Shown here: positions 12,001 through 20,400 of the stretch, one piece after another | How the letters are laid out: each line of letters opens with the position of its first letter | Position numbering within the stretch: position 1 is the first letter of the stretch | Source of the DNA: Paenibacillus thiaminolyticus | Lineage (GTDB): Bacteria; Bacillota; Bacilli; Paenibacillales; Paenibacillaceae | Length of the DNA stretch: 64,000 nucleotides | Direction: 5' to 3' | Assembly (NCBI RefSeq): GCF_007066085.1 | Contig: NZ_CP041405.1 | Span: forward strand, 2,991,001-3,055,000 | The notes under the pieces: model-generated | The model's input: the letters and a program-made list of their open reading frames with translations, nothing else | Told to the model about the DNA's origin: nothing | Database searches by the model: none | Translations under genes and position numbers: made by a program

Positions 12001-13841
12001 GCCAAGTCTTGCTGGGCACTATCGGCAGATTCAAATTCCACGGCTAAGGCATCCCTGTTATAAATCTGTTCATCGTCCATGGCATAGACAGCTTGAAGCT
12101 TCAGCCGGTCATCGGCCAACCAACCTCCGGCCCGCCCCAACAGATGACGCTGCGTAAGCAACACCGATGCTTCGCTATCGCTGAGCATGTATTCAATCCG
12201 CTCCGCCGGATAGTCGGGGTCCAGCGGTACATAGGCTCCGCCTGCTTTCCAAACGGCGAGCACCCCGACCAGCAGTTCCACCGAACGCTCCGCCCAGATC
12301 CCCGTAATCGTCTCCCTTCCCACGCCCTGTTCACGAAGGAGATAAGCCAGCCGCTCAGCGCGTTCGTTCAATTCGCCGTAGGTCAGCTGTTTGTCCATGT
12401 AGACGACTGCCGGATGATCCGGAATTTCCCGGGCCAACTTTTCAACATACCGATGAAACGCTTCTCCCTCGCTCAGCCCTGCCACAGGCGGGTTAAACAC
12501 GCCCAGAATGCGGTGTCTCTCCTCATCGCTCAGCAGAGAAATCTCGCGTACTGGCAGTTCGGGAGTCTGAAGAAACTGGTCCAGAACAGTTACATACTGT
12601 TCCATAATCCGATCAATCTCGGCCGTCTCGAACAGGCCGGTACGATAGGAAGCATGGAGAATGACATGGCCTTCATTCAGCATATGGTCGAAGCGCAGCA
12701 GCAAATCGTCCATCTCATGCCTAGCGAAGTGAGCCTCCAGGCGTACTTTGATTTCTTCATACTCCACGATTTTCAAAGGCAGATATTCCAGAGACGTGCG
12801 GAACAGCCCCGAAAGATCGTTGCGGCCGTGTTGTTCGCGTAAATCCTGGATCAATTGGTTATAAGGGTATTTCTGATACCGCAGATCCGCCGTATTTTCC
12901 TTGGAAACCGTTTGGATCAAGGAGAGCACGTGCCCGTCTGGATTCAGACGAATCCGCGTGGCCACGGTGCTGACGAACATGCCGATCGTTTCTTTTTCCT
13001 TCTTGCTGGTGCGATTGGCGAAAACCGTGCCGACCGGAATATCGGTGCTGTCGGTCAGCTTGTACAATAAGGCGTACATGGCGGACAGAAATAACGTATA
13101 TATGCTGACCTGATATTGTTCGCTGAAGGCCAGAATGCGTTCATACCGGGAACCGTCCAAAGTGATGGAAAGTTTATTGGATTCGCTGCCGATCGCGAAT
13201 GGCGGATACGATTTAATGCCGGTCGTTTCAGGCAAAGTGCTGTACTTCGTCAGCCAGTATTCCTTGCCTTTTTGATAACGCTGCGATTGCTCATATTCAC
13301 GTTCTGCGGAAATATAATCCAGATAGGAAGGGGCCTGGTAACTGCTGGAGATGCCTTTGCGCAGTTCCAGGTATTTTTCCATCACCGCATGCAGCAAGGC
13401 AGTGACGGACAAACCGTCGGCGATAATATGATTTATCGTCAAATTGAGCCATACCTGGCCGTTCGCAAAATGGATAATCGTAAATTGGTGGAGGTATTCG
13501 TCAAACACGCTGGCCGGTTTTTCGCTTACTTCTTTCACCCAAGCATAGAATTGTTCGGTTGTGCCTATTACGAGGCGGCTTATCCTGGCTTGGACATTCT
13601 CTGGTTCTTCGAACCACTGCGTTGGATTTTGCAAATCCCCGCTAATGCGGATTCGGAAAGCGTCATAGGTTTTGACGATCTGTGCCGCCGCTTGCTCCAG
13701 AAGCTGTGTGTCGATCTTGCCCGTAATCTGGTAGGTCGCAGAAAGCATCGTGATGGACGTGCCCGGATTCATAATTTCCATGAACCATATCCGGCGCTGG
13801 GCTTGCGTTAATCCATATTGCTCGTTGGTATTCACTTTCAC
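1..13841 (-). CDS. pmxE: Polymyxin synthetase PmxE, modules 1-4 (3' end outside window)
   Basis: Nonribosomal peptide synthetase that starts the polymyxin chain; 4613 codons are visible and the frame is open to the left edge. Domain order by approximate residue: starter C 1-440 (NHIIADG in place of HHxxxDG, as in lipo-initiating C domains), A1 455-955, T1 ~1010, C2 1070-1480, A2 1515-2010, T2 ~2065, C3 2125-2535, A3 2580-3095, T3 ~3150, E3 3205-3645 (HHLVVDGVSWR, TVGWFT, FNYLGQ), C4 3670-4110 (SHHHILMDGW), A4 4130-end (partial). Specificity residues read from the DNA are A1 DVGEISSID (Dab), A2 DFWNIGMVH (Thr), A3 DVGEISSID (Dab, epimerised to D) and A4 DVGEISAID (Dab). The GTG start at 13841 has GGGAGGG seven bases upstream. 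It lies 75 bp after pmxD, so it is probably co-transcribed. Module 5 must lie outside. Family and code assignments are from knowledge of polymyxin synthetases; no search was run. Confidence 0.93.
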   Translation of the reverse strand, partial: MKVNTNEQYGLTQAQRRIWFMEIMNPGTSITMLSATYQITGKIDTQLLEQAAAQIVKTYDAFRIRISGDLQNPTQWFEEPENVQARISRLVIGTTEQFYAWVKEVSEKPASVFDEYLHQFTIIHFANGQVWLNLTINHIIADGLSVTALLHAVMEKYLELRKGISSSYQAPSYLDYISAEREYEQSQRYQKGKEYWLTKYSTLPETTGIKSYPPFAIGSESNKLSITLDGSRYERILAFSEQYQVSIYTLFLSAMYALLYKLTDSTDIPVGTVFANRTSKKEKETIGMFVSTVATRIRLNPDGHVLSLIQTVSKENTADLRYQKYPYNQLIQDLREQHGRNDLSGLFRTSLEYLPLKIVEYEEIKVRLEAHFARHEMDDLLLRFDHMLNEGHVILHASYRTGLFETAEIDRIMEQYVTVLDQFLQTPELPVREISLLSDEERHRILGVFNPPVAGLSEGEAFHRYVEKLAREIPDHPAVVYMDKQLTYGELNERAERLAYLLREQGVGRETITGIWAERSVELLVGVLAVWKAGGAYVPLDPDYPAERIEYMLSDSEASVLLTQRHLLGRAGGWLADDRLKLQAVYAMDDEQIYNRDALAVEFESADSAQQDLAYVIYTSGTTGRPKGVMIEHGSLVNTADAYRREYRLDQFPVRLLQLASFSFDVFVGDIARTLYNGGTMVIVPKDDRIDPNRLYGWIREQDITVFESTPALILPFMQHIYEEGLDVSSMRLLITSSDACSVTDYRLLQERFGGQFRIINSYGVTEAAIDSSFYDEPLDKLPPSGHVPIGKAWLNARFYIVDAALKPVPVGVPGELVIGGAGVARGYWNRPDLTAEKFADSPFVPGERLYRTGDLARWLEDGNVDFIGRIDYQVKIRGFRIELGEIETALLRFPGVKQAVVTDRTDEQGQKYLCGYVAADTSLQLSDLLSQLKQELPAHMVPARLVSLDKLPLTPNGKIDRKALPEPAGEVESGREYVAPRTTLETRLALMWQQVLGIARVGVQDDFFDLGGHSLRASMLVSKIRKELQVEVPLRDVFRYTTIEQLAQRIGGLKQQETHEITKAAEAEYYPVSSEQKRLYVLRQLDGAERSYNMSAALLLEGKLDRMRVEHAFRALIQRHETLRTGIEQVQGELVQRIYDEVEFAVDYFQAGEREVDQVVEAYYRPFDLTKPPLLRIGLIEVAEDRHILLFDMHHIVSDGISTALLFDEFSRLYRGEELAPLRIQYKDYAVWQHSEAYAQLLQPQKEYWLEQLSGELPVLELPTDFPRPAVQSFDGRTVKFYIGKERTEKLKELAARTGTTLYMVLLSAYSILMHKYSGQEDLIVGTPIAGRTQDEVQPIVGMFINTLAIRSRPERSKPYLSYLEEIKDITLGAFEHPNYLFEDLVESLHIPRATGRNPLFDTFFSLQNTENEQIVIEGLEQSFYPLENQTSKFELLLDISELDGQLECRLEYATALYKQETAERFAKHYDKLLETIAAAPDGDIASLEMLTEEEIRELVRGFNGSEAGYPRQQTIQGLFEEQAELYPDNVAAVMNERQLTYRELNERSNRLARKLRETGVEADQLVAILAERSLDMVVGILAILKAGGAYVPVDPDYPEERIRFMVEDSGAPLLLIQKHLHEKTDFAGTRLELDDFVWGDRGADSEGALGASNLEPISGPDNLAYVIYTSGTTGRPKGTLIEHKNVVRLLFNDKNLFDFGPSDTWTLFHSFCFDFSVWEMYGALLYGGKLVIVPPLTAKNPADFLALLGREQVTILNQTPTYFYQLLREVLADHPYDLRIRNVIFGGEALSPLLLKGFKTKYPETKLINMYGITETTVHVTYKEITRVEMEAAKSNIGKPIPTLRVYVLDENRRPVPIGVAGEMYVAGEGLARGYLNRPDLTAEKFVDSPFAEGEKLYRSGDLAAWLPDGNIEYLGRIDHQVKIRGYRIELDEIETQLLNVEGVEEAVVLACQDGGGEKALVAYFVADRTLTVSEMRTSLAQGMPGYMIPSYFVQLERMPLTSNGKVDRKALPEPQGGLQTGVEYVAPRNRTESQLVKIWEEVLGYSGIGVLDNFFELGGHSLRATNLVSKIRKEMNVELPLRDVFRYMTVESMAGAIASLEETQHSLIPKAEEKAYYPVSSAQKRLYVLHQLDDSELNYNLPSALQLEGALNEGKVEKALTTLVARHDMLRTGFEIVNGEPVQRIHPLVAFKVEKLQASEDQVAAILEGFIQPFDLTQPPLLRALLIELEKEKFLLALDIHHIGSDGLSMDVLLREFVRLYNGEELPELRIQYKDYAVWQQSEEQRQRIKRQEEYWRGVFSSELPVLELPLDFSRPAVQQFDGQTLMFTLDAEKSEALKRLAGDSGATLYMLLLAAYSVLLHKYAGQEDIVVGTPIAARSHADLQPIIGMFVNTLALRLGPAAERTFLDYLQEVKETTLGAYEHQDYPFEELVEALQVSRDLSRNPLFDTMFSLQKHESLDLTLEGLQWSLFDIEEKTAKFDLSLDIVEFDNELVCKIEYATSLFRQETMVRLAGHYEQLLASILAQPGARISDLDFLTDSEKHDLLVGFDVSSSALAKQPAAEGTGLEADESWRERTFHELFEEQAERTPGALAVVYEDSKLTYAELNAKANRLAYALRARGVKPEQVVGILAGRSAELLIGVLGVWKAGGAYVPLDPDYPAERIEYMLADSGASVLLTQTRLLEQVEAWRSDGALVLQTVLALDDAATYSLGAAGEAAAETSATAEAEKNVQAADLASNPTNVNKPGDLAYVIYTSGTTGRPKGVAVEHRSLVNTAAGYRRDYRLDQFPIRLLQLASFSFDVFVGDIARTLYNGGTMIIVPKDDRIDPTRLYGWIRDYAVTVFESTPALIMPFMEHVHAEGLDLSSMQLLITSSDACSVADYRTLQERFGSQFRIINSYGVTEAAIDSSFYDEPLEKLPKTGSVPIGKAWLNAKFYIVDANLKPVPVGVLGELIIGGAGVARGYLNRPDLTAEKFVDSPFVAGERLYRTGDLARWMPDGNVDFIGRIDNQVKIHGYRIELGEIEAAMQNFAGVRQALVIDQTDERGQKYLCGYVVADSSFGLEGLVAHLDAALPSHMVPSRIMRLGQMPLTPNGKIDRKALPVPEGSIRAEAAYTAPRTPAEQALASVWQSVLGVDQVGTMDNFFALGGDSIKALQVSSRLLQTGYKLVMKDLFHYPTISTLSLQLQTAERTASQAEVTGEVILTPIQRWFFEQNPADVHHSNQAFMQFSKQGFDEEALRQAVRQLVVHHDALRTVYRETENGYTVWNRGAGENEALFDLEVVDFKGVGDVKEAVEAKANDIQASIDLENGPLVKLGLFRCDDGDHLLIAIHHLVVDGVSWRILLEDFAAGYEQALQGQPIRLPLKTDSFQTWAKQLADYANGPAMESEREYWQHIEQLTYEPLPKDFEQGRSKLKDSGLVTVRWTAEETEQLLKQAHRAYHTEMNDLLLAALGLAVQAWSGRERVLVNLEGHGREDVLPDVDITRTVGWFTSQFPIVLEPGHAQALGHQMKQVKESLRRIPNKGIGYGILRYLSVPRDGERFALEPEISFNYLGQFDQDYESSGSQPSPFSPGSDSSPNAVMDYVLDINGMVSEGVLELTIRYGETQYKRETVERLSTLLQSSLREVISHCVSKERPELTPSDVLLQDVTVEELERLAEHTAALGELENVYTLTPLQKGMLFHSLLDADSEAYFEQVTFDLYGSLNVEAFTQGLDTLVQRNEALRTNFITGWRDEPIQVVFRERKCEVYFEDIRSVSDEDPEKTIADFVSADKANKFDLARGSLMRVTVLRTGYESYHVIWSHHHILMDGWCMSFMIKEVFDTYFAFQEKRTLELPPVTSYSRYIEWLEAQDAAKASRYWSEYLAGYDQQTKLPQEKTQLKQGAFEAAEIDVELSKELTGQIERVARQQQVTLNTFIQTVWGLVLQVYNNSEDVVFGSVVSGRPAEIPGIESMIGLFINTIPVRIQGKAEETVADILRKTQDQALASGAYETFPLFEIQSLSEQKRDLINHIMVFENYPMEEQIEQVVGGDKEALKIANIQSPEQTNYDLDITVIPEEHIMLRFTYNALTFREEDIRLIHGHFARALEKVAANPNIRVNQLEFLTAAEKEQILGAFNPAQPEAAPAAAFHRLFEEQAERTPEAEAVVYENDRLTYAELNERANRLAATLRASGIGRESIVGILAERSVDLLVAVLAVWKAGGAYVPLDPDYPADRVRFMLEDSGAKVLLTQMPLRERAEAWLGEEELALAAVLYLDDETSYSEERTNAPIGSGMVSGKLTAAVDDGDESHQNVGMGSFHEARPEDLAYVIYTSGTTGKPKGVMIEHRSLVNTAAGYRREYRLDQFPVRLLQLASFSFDVFVGDIARTLYNGGTMVIVPKDDRIDPSRLHHWMEREQVTIFESTPALIVPFLEYVHEQGLDMSWMELLITSSDSCSVADYRTLQERFGSLFWIINAYGVTEAAIDSSFYDEELAKLPQTGHVPIGKAWLNAKFYIVDAHLNPVPVGVLGELVIGGVGVARGYLNRPELTEEKFVDSPFAAGERLYRTGDLARWMEDGNVDFIGRIDNQAKIRGYRIETGEVEAKLLSAGGVKEAVVVVREDQEGQKAL

Positions 13842-13916
13842 ATCGACACCCTCCCGGTTTAGAGATTCTTTATAGATAGGCTTTGTACCTAGGAAGCCGC
13901 CCACCGTAAAGCGGGT

Positions 13917-15650
13917 CTAGCCGTACAGCCGAGCGTAATAACCCTCGAGCGCCAGCAGGTCCTGATGACGGCCCCGCTCGACGACCGTGCCTTGGTTCAT
14001 GACGGTAATCAAATCCGCATGTTCCACGGTGCTGAGACGGTGGGCAATCAGAATGGTGGTGCGCCCCTTCATCAATTCGTTCAGGGCCTGCTGTACCCAA
14101 TGCTGGGATTCGTTATCCAGCGCGGAAGTCGCTTCGTCCAGCAGCAGAATCGGGGCGTTTTTGAGAATCGCCCGGGCGATCGCAATTCGCTGCCTTTGTC
14201 CGCCCGACAACGACGCTCCTCTCTCTCCCACCGACGTTTGATACTGTTCCGGAAGTTCCTGAATGAAATGGTGAGCATACGCCGCTTTGGCCGCTTCAAT
14301 CACTTCTTCATCCGTTGCATCCGGGTTGCCGTAGCGGATGTTTTCCTCAATCGTGCCGGTAAATAAGAACGGCTCCTGCGGAACGTATGCAATCTGCCTG
14401 CGGATTTCATCCAGCGTGTAATGGCCGAACGGTTTGCCTTGGAGCAGGATTTCTCCGCTATCCACAGGATAAAAGCCGAGCAGCAGCTTGATCAGCGTAC
14501 TTTTGCCGCTGCCGCTGGCCCCTACGATAGCGGCGACCTGGCCGGGAAACACCTGCATGGACATGTCGACAAGCACCTTTTTATCTGCCTGATAGGAAAA
14601 TTCCACATCGCGAAACTCCACCGCAGCCTCTGACATTAGCTCGCTGTGAGGAGAGCCCAAACGCTCCGGTTCCTCTTCCTCTCTTAGTACCTCTTGAATC
14701 CGGTGAGCGCCGGCGAGCGAATTTTGGGTCATCGACAGAACCATCCCCAAGTTCAACAAGGCGTGCGTCAGATTCACTTGCAGAACCGCCAGGGCGGCGA
14801 CGCTTCCCATTCCCATCAGTCCGTAGGCATAAAGAAGACTGCCGATGACGATGATGCCGCAGAACGTGACGTAGCTGATAAAATGGTTCACCGCAGCCTG
14901 CATGCCATTCTTCTGCGCAGTTTGCCGAAGCGTCTGCGTCATTTGTTCGTTCAACGCTTCGTACTGGTTGTAAATCGTACGGATGCGGAACAGCTTCACA
15001 ATTTGAATGCCGCCCATAAAATCTTTGAATTTTTCGGTCATTTTACCGAGCGTTTGCAAGCCTTGTTCGGACAAGGCTCGAATATCCCGCGCAAATTTCA
15101 GGCTGACCACGGAGGACAGCAGCAGAATGACGAAGGATACGCCGGCAAACCGCCAATCGATCAACACCATGGAGACAATGGAGCCGATGCAAAAAACAAT
15201 TTGAAGCAGCAAAACGAAGTAAACCTGCGAAAATGTAAACTCAACGGTCGTTACGTCGTTGTTCACCCGCGACAGCAAGTCCCCATGGTGCGTCTGTTCC
15301 AGAAATCTCGGCCGCACCCGGCACAGCTTGTCGTAAAGACGTTCGCGGATATTCAGCACAGTCAGCTCGACACTGCGCTGGTATAAGTAAATGAACCAAG
15401 GAGAAATCACATTTTCCAGGAACAGCGCCGCACCCAAAATAATAAAGGCTTCCACCATCAGGGACGTATCACGAGACACGGCGAAATCAACCAAGTTATG
15501 TACGACCAAACTGAAGGCGATCAGGAACAATGTCTGGGTGAGCGCCGTCACGGCCAGGCCAATGGCGTACTGGGTTTTGCGCTTGCGGTTCATAAAGGTC
15601 AGCAAGTAGCCGAGTTCTTTCACTTGAGAGAGCCATCCGCCCTTTTTCAT
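13917..15650 (-). CDS. pmxD: ABC exporter PmxD (fused membrane and ATPase domains)
   Basis: 577-residue half-transporter with an N-terminal six-helix exporter domain (about residues 15-310) and a C-terminal ATPase. Walker A is GASGSGKST near residue 380, the signature is LSGGQRQRIAIARA near 480, and Walker B is ILLLDEATSALD, followed by the H-loop IAHRLST. It most likely pairs with PmxC as a heterodimer that exports the finished lipopeptide and contributes to self-protection, as proposed for pmxC/pmxD of P. polymyxa. The start codon overlaps the pmxC stop by 4 bp (ATGA), indicating translational coupling. A GGGAGGTGG ribosome site lies upstream. The position between pmxB and pmxE matches the known polymyxin gene order. 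Confidence 0.92.
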   Translation of the reverse strand: MKKGGWLSQVKELGYLLTFMNRKRKTQYAIGLAVTALTQTLFLIAFSLVVHNLVDFAVSRDTSLMVEAFIILGAALFLENVISPWFIYLYQRSVELTVLNIRERLYDKLCRVRPRFLEQTHHGDLLSRVNNDVTTVEFTFSQVYFVLLLQIVFCIGSIVSMVLIDWRFAGVSFVILLLSSVVSLKFARDIRALSEQGLQTLGKMTEKFKDFMGGIQIVKLFRIRTIYNQYEALNEQMTQTLRQTAQKNGMQAAVNHFISYVTFCGIIVIGSLLYAYGLMGMGSVAALAVLQVNLTHALLNLGMVLSMTQNSLAGAHRIQEVLREEEEPERLGSPHSELMSEAAVEFRDVEFSYQADKKVLVDMSMQVFPGQVAAIVGASGSGKSTLIKLLLGFYPVDSGEILLQGKPFGHYTLDEIRRQIAYVPQEPFLFTGTIEENIRYGNPDATDEEVIEAAKAAYAHHFIQELPEQYQTSVGERGASLSGGQRQRIAIARAILKNAPILLLDEATSALDNESQHWVQQALNELMKGRTTILIAHRLSTVEHADLITVMNQGTVVERGRHQDLLALEGYYARLYG

Positions 15651-17473
15651 GTGTACGCCACCTCCCTGCGTTCGGCAGAATCGGTAAATTCCTGGTAGTA
15701 CGACTGGGCGTACAGTCCCTTCCTCTCCAGCAATTGTTCATGAGTGCCCTTTTCAACAATCTTCCCCTGTTCCATGACCCAAATTTCGTCGGCGTTTTGA
15801 ACAGTAGAAAGCCGGTGGGCAATAACCATGGCCGTTCTCTGCTTCATCAATACATTGAGCGCTTCCTGAACCGCGCTTTCCGACTCCGGATCAAGAGCCG
15901 ACGTTGGCTCGTCCAGCAGCAGAACGGGAGCATCCTTCAGAAAAGCCCGGGCCATTGCAATGCGCTGGCGCTGCCCGCCGGACAAAAAGCCTCCGCGCTC
16001 TCCGACATATGTCTGGTAGCCGCCCTCAAGCTGCATAATGAAGGAATGCGCCTGAGCGGCTTTGGCGGCTTCGATAATCTCGTCCATCGACGCTTCTTCC
16101 CGCCCGTAGCCGATATTTTCGGCGATCGTGCCGCTAAACAAATATGAATCCTGGGTTACCACGGAAAAATGCGACCGAAGCTGCTCCGGATCGGCGCCGT
16201 GGATCAGGCTGCCGAACACGCGGATCTCACCCTGGTCCTCCGGAAGCGGATAAAAGCCGCATACAAGCTTAAACACCGTGCTCTTCCCTCCGCCGCTCGC
16301 TCCGACAAGCGCGATCGTCTTCCCTTCCGGCACCGAAAAGCTAACATTCCGCAGGATCGGGGAGCTCTCCTCATACCCGAAGGTTACCTTCTGAAACTCG
16401 ATGGGGGCGGCGCTCGCCTTCGGAAGCGAACGGCCATTTTCCGTTTCGGTCGGCTGCTCGACGATTTCGGAGACCCTTCTGAGGGCACCGGCCATTTCGA
16501 ACGTCCGTGTGATGAGCTCGGGAATATGCTCCAGCGGCTCCAGACACAGATTCAGCAAGTACAGGAAGGCGACCAGCTCCCCCGCGCCTAGCTGCCCTTG
16601 GTAGATCAAATAGCTTCCGTAACTGACGGCGAAAATGATCGGGCTGATCATCAGCGTGGAAAGCAACGGATTGACCCAGGCTTCCCGCTTTTTCACGGCC
16701 AGCTTTTTGTGGGCCGTCAATTGCAGCAGCACTTGGTAGGAGCGAGATAACATGCCGGATAGCAGGTAGCTTTTTACAATAGGCATACCCCCGAGCGTAT
16801 CCTGGAGGTTGACGTTCATTCGGCCCATGTTCGCCTGGGCTTCCTCCGTCAACCGTTCCAACTGCTTGCCGATCCATTGGGACACCAGCAGCGCTAAGGG
16901 AAATAACAGCAGGCTGTAAAGCATCAGCTCCCATTGGAGGTAGATCAAATAAGCGAAACAGCCAATGAACAATAGCGGATGATAAAACCACTGGGCAAGG
17001 TCCCGAATCATAAACTGCTGGATAAGCTGCAGGTCGTTGTTGATCCGCGACAACACGTCGCCGGAGTGCTGCTTTTCCAAATAGGAGACCGGGAGTTTGC
17101 CGATATGACGCATGACATGGTTGCGGATATCCTGCACCGCAGAGGCGCTGCTTCGCTCCACCCCGAAGCTCATAAAATACTTCGCCGGCACACCGATCAA
17201 GATGACCACAAAGACCGTGTACACGATTTGCAGAACGATTGGCCCCGCCCCCTCCTCGGCCTGGGTGGTCAGCTGCTCGATCAAACTTCCCGTCCATATC
17301 TCAATAACGGCGGCGGCAATTGCGGACAAGGTACCGACGATCATCCAGCCTTTGTGACGGCTTACATAGGACATCAGCCAGCGGAACGCTTTCCAGGTGG
17401 CGTAAGCGGATTGGCGCTTGGAAGGCGCCGCTGTGCCTTGTTCTTGAACAGACTGCTGCCGGTCAGCTTCCAT
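15647..17473 (-). CDS. pmxC: ABC exporter PmxC (fused membrane and ATPase domains)
   Basis: 608-residue ABC half-exporter with membrane segments between about residues 40 and 320. The ATPase domain has Walker A GASGGGKST near residue 390, signature LSGGQRQRIAMARA near 498, Walker B VLLLDEPTSALD and the H-loop IAHRLST. Both catalytic glutamates are present in PmxC and PmxD, so neither ATPase site looks degenerate. The start overlaps the end of pmxB by 11 bp and the stop overlaps the pmxD start by 4 bp, so pmxB-C-D form one translational unit. Inferred role: export of the polymyxin-type peptide, and so immunity. The substrate is inferred from context only. Confidence 0.92.
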   Translation of the reverse strand: MEADRQQSVQEQGTAAPSKRQSAYATWKAFRWLMSYVSRHKGWMIVGTLSAIAAAVIEIWTGSLIEQLTTQAEEGAGPIVLQIVYTVFVVILIGVPAKYFMSFGVERSSASAVQDIRNHVMRHIGKLPVSYLEKQHSGDVLSRINNDLQLIQQFMIRDLAQWFYHPLLFIGCFAYLIYLQWELMLYSLLLFPLALLVSQWIGKQLERLTEEAQANMGRMNVNLQDTLGGMPIVKSYLLSGMLSRSYQVLLQLTAHKKLAVKKREAWVNPLLSTLMISPIIFAVSYGSYLIYQGQLGAGELVAFLYLLNLCLEPLEHIPELITRTFEMAGALRRVSEIVEQPTETENGRSLPKASAAPIEFQKVTFGYEESSPILRNVSFSVPEGKTIALVGASGGGKSTVFKLVCGFYPLPEDQGEIRVFGSLIHGADPEQLRSHFSVVTQDSYLFSGTIAENIGYGREEASMDEIIEAAKAAQAHSFIMQLEGGYQTYVGERGGFLSGGQRQRIAMARAFLKDAPVLLLDEPTSALDPESESAVQEALNVLMKQRTAMVIAHRLSTVQNADEIWVMEQGKIVEKGTHEQLLERKGLYAQSYYQEFTDSAERREVAYT

Positions 17474-20400
17474 GCAGTACCCCGGCCTCCACTTCGATCT
17501 GCCGCTTGACTTGCTCTAAAATGTCCCGGATGACAACGGCCGTTTCGTCCACGCGCGCGAGTTCCAGCAATTCCTCGTGCGCGCCCTCCAGCCGGTAATC
17601 GGCGTAAGCTTGCGTCGTTGCCCCCCGCCAGGACGGCAATTGGTGCTCTAGGCGGAACGCTTCGCTGTCTTTCGCAATCAGCTCGTAAATCCGGGCCGGG
17701 ATCGTGCCGGAATTAATAAGCTGCGCTTCGTACGTCAAGGTCGCTTTGACCTTCCGATGAACCCGCTCCCGCACGAGCGGACTGCTCATTAATTCCTTCT
17801 CTTCTTCGTCGAAATCGGCAAGCGTTTCTTCAAGCTCTTTCTCCGACGTTTCGGGAGGCGTCAGCGTGTCCTTAATCCACGAATCCACCATGAGCACGTC
17901 CGTTACGGAATACCCTCTTTTCTCCATCGTTTTGGCTACCTCGAACGTGAGGTTGCCTCCAAAGCAGTAGCCGAGCAGCACGTAAGGTCCTTCGGGCTGG
18001 ATGCGGACGATCTCGTCTACATAACGGTTCAGCATGACCTCGTAATCGGTGGCATCGTCGATAAAATCAATGCCGTAGAGCAAAAACTGGCCGTCGAGCC
18101 TGTTTGCGAGCTCCCGGTAACCGATGCCGAAGCCACTGCCCGGAGGGAAGCAGAACACATTCAAATCTCCTGCTTTATTCAGCTTAATGAAGGAGTCTCC
18201 CCCTTTATCCAGACCCAGATCCCCCTCTCCGAAAGCCATGGCTTCAACGGTTACATGATGGAATTGGCGGTTCAGCGGTATCTCAATGCCCGTTTCATCG
18301 TAAACGGCTTGAACGAGCCTCATCAGACTTAACGAATTGCCACCCAACTCAAAAAAGTTATCCTTTACGCCGACCTGCGGAACGCCAAGCGTATCCTGCC
18401 AGACGCGGGCGATCTTCATTTCGAGCAGCGTTCTCGGCGCGACATATTCCGCTCCTCCGGCCGCGGCTTCCTCCGGCGCGGGCAGCGCTTTGCGGTCGAT
18501 TTTCCCGTTCGGGGTCAGCGGCATCTGCGAAAGGTGCACGAGGTGCGAAGGAATCATATACCCCGGAAGCTGCTTGGCGAGCTCCTCCTTGAGTTCATGC
18601 GCCGCCAGCCTCGTTTCCGCGACGTAGTAAGCGACAAGCTGCTTTTGGCCGTTCGCGTCGTCGCGGTCGAGCACCTTGGCTTCTTGCACGGCGGCGATCT
18701 TCAGCAGCTGCGTCTCGATTTCGTCGAGCTCGATCCGGTAGCCGCGGATTTTCACCTGGTGGTCGATCCGGCCCAGGTATTCGATGTTGCCGTCCGGCAG
18801 CCAAGCCGCCAAGTCGCCCGAGCGGTACAGCTTCTCCCCCTCCGCAAACGGGGAATCGACGAACTTCTCCGCCGTCAGATCCGGACGGTTCAGGTATCCT
18901 CTCGCAAGGCCTTCCCCGGCCACGTACATTTCGCCCGCTACGCCGATCGGCACTGGGCGGCGGTTCTCATCCAGGACGTACACCCTCAGCGTCGGGATCG
19001 GCTTGCCGATATTGCTCTTCGCCGCCTCCATTTCGACCCGCGTAATTTCCTTATACGTCACGTGAACCGTCGTCTCGGTAATGCCGTACATATTGATCAG
19101 CTTCGTCTCCGGGTACTTCGTCTTGAAGCCCTTGAGCAGCAGGGGACTCAGCGCTTCGCCCCCGAAGATGACGTTGCGAATCCGCAGATCGTACGGATGG
19201 TCCGCCAAGACCTTACGCAGCAGCTGGTAGAAGTACGTTGGCGTCTGATTCAAAATCGTAACCTGTTCGCGGCCCAGCAGCGCCAAGAAATCGGCCGGAT
19301 TTTTCGCCGTGAGCGGCGGTACGATGACCAGCTTGCCTCCGTACAGCAGCGCTCCGTACATTTCCCAGACGGAGAAATCGAAGCAGAACGAGTGGAACAG
19401 CGTCCACGTGTCGGACGGCCCGAAGTCGAACAGGTTCTTGTCGTTGAACAGGAGGCGCACCACGTTCTTATGCTCGATCAGCGTTCCTTTCGGTCTGCCG
19501 GTCGTTCCCGACGTGTAGATGACATAAGCCAGGTTGCCCGGTCCGGAAATCGGCTCCAGGTTCGCAGCGTCCAGTGCATCGTCGGAGTCCGCCCCTCTGT
19601 CGCCCCAAACGAAATCGTCCAATTCGAGGCGCGTTCCTGCGAAGTCAGTCTTTTCGTGCAGATGCTTTTGAATCAGCAATAACGGCGCGCCCGAATCCTC
19701 GATCATGAAGCGGATGCGCTCCTCCGGGTAGTCGGGATCGACAGGCACGTAGGCTCCGCCCGCTTTGAGAATCGCCAGAATGCCGACGACCATATCGAGC
19801 GAGCGTTCAGCCAGAATCGCTACCAGTTGGTCCGCTTCTACTCCCGTCTCCCGCAGCTTCCGCGCAAGCCGGTTGGATCGCTCGTTCAGCTCGCGGTAGG
19901 TCAACTGCCGCTCGTTCATGACGGCGGCCACGTTGTCCGGGTAAAGCTCCGCCTGCTCTTCGAACAAGCCGTGAATCGTTTTCCCCTGCTCGAACCCGGT
20001 TTCGGTGTCATTAAATCGCTTCAACAGCATCTCCCTCTCGTCTGGGGACAGCACATCGGCTTGTCCAAGCTCCAGATCCGGCTGAAATAAAAGCACGGAT
20101 AGCAGCCGAACAAGATGGTCGGCCGCCTGTTCCACAAATGCCCGCTCGTACCGCTGCCCGTCAAAGCTTATTTCCAGCTTGATGGAGTGGTTTTGGCGGT
20201 CAAATTGAAAAACCGTATCGGCCGCCACCCGGTTACCCAGCGGTACCGGATGAATCGGGGCGAAAGATGCGACGGTGTTGACGACCGGGAGGCCGTCCCC
20301 CGTATAGCCCAGATGGAGCGGCTCCACCATTTTTCGAAAAGGCAGATGCTGATGCTCCAGCGCCTCGCCGATGGAAGCTTTGATGCCCCCGAGCAGCGTT

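Noticed and set aside
13870..14100. Minus-strand frame overlapping the end of pmxD
   Set aside because: Out-of-frame shadow of the PmxD ATPase domain.
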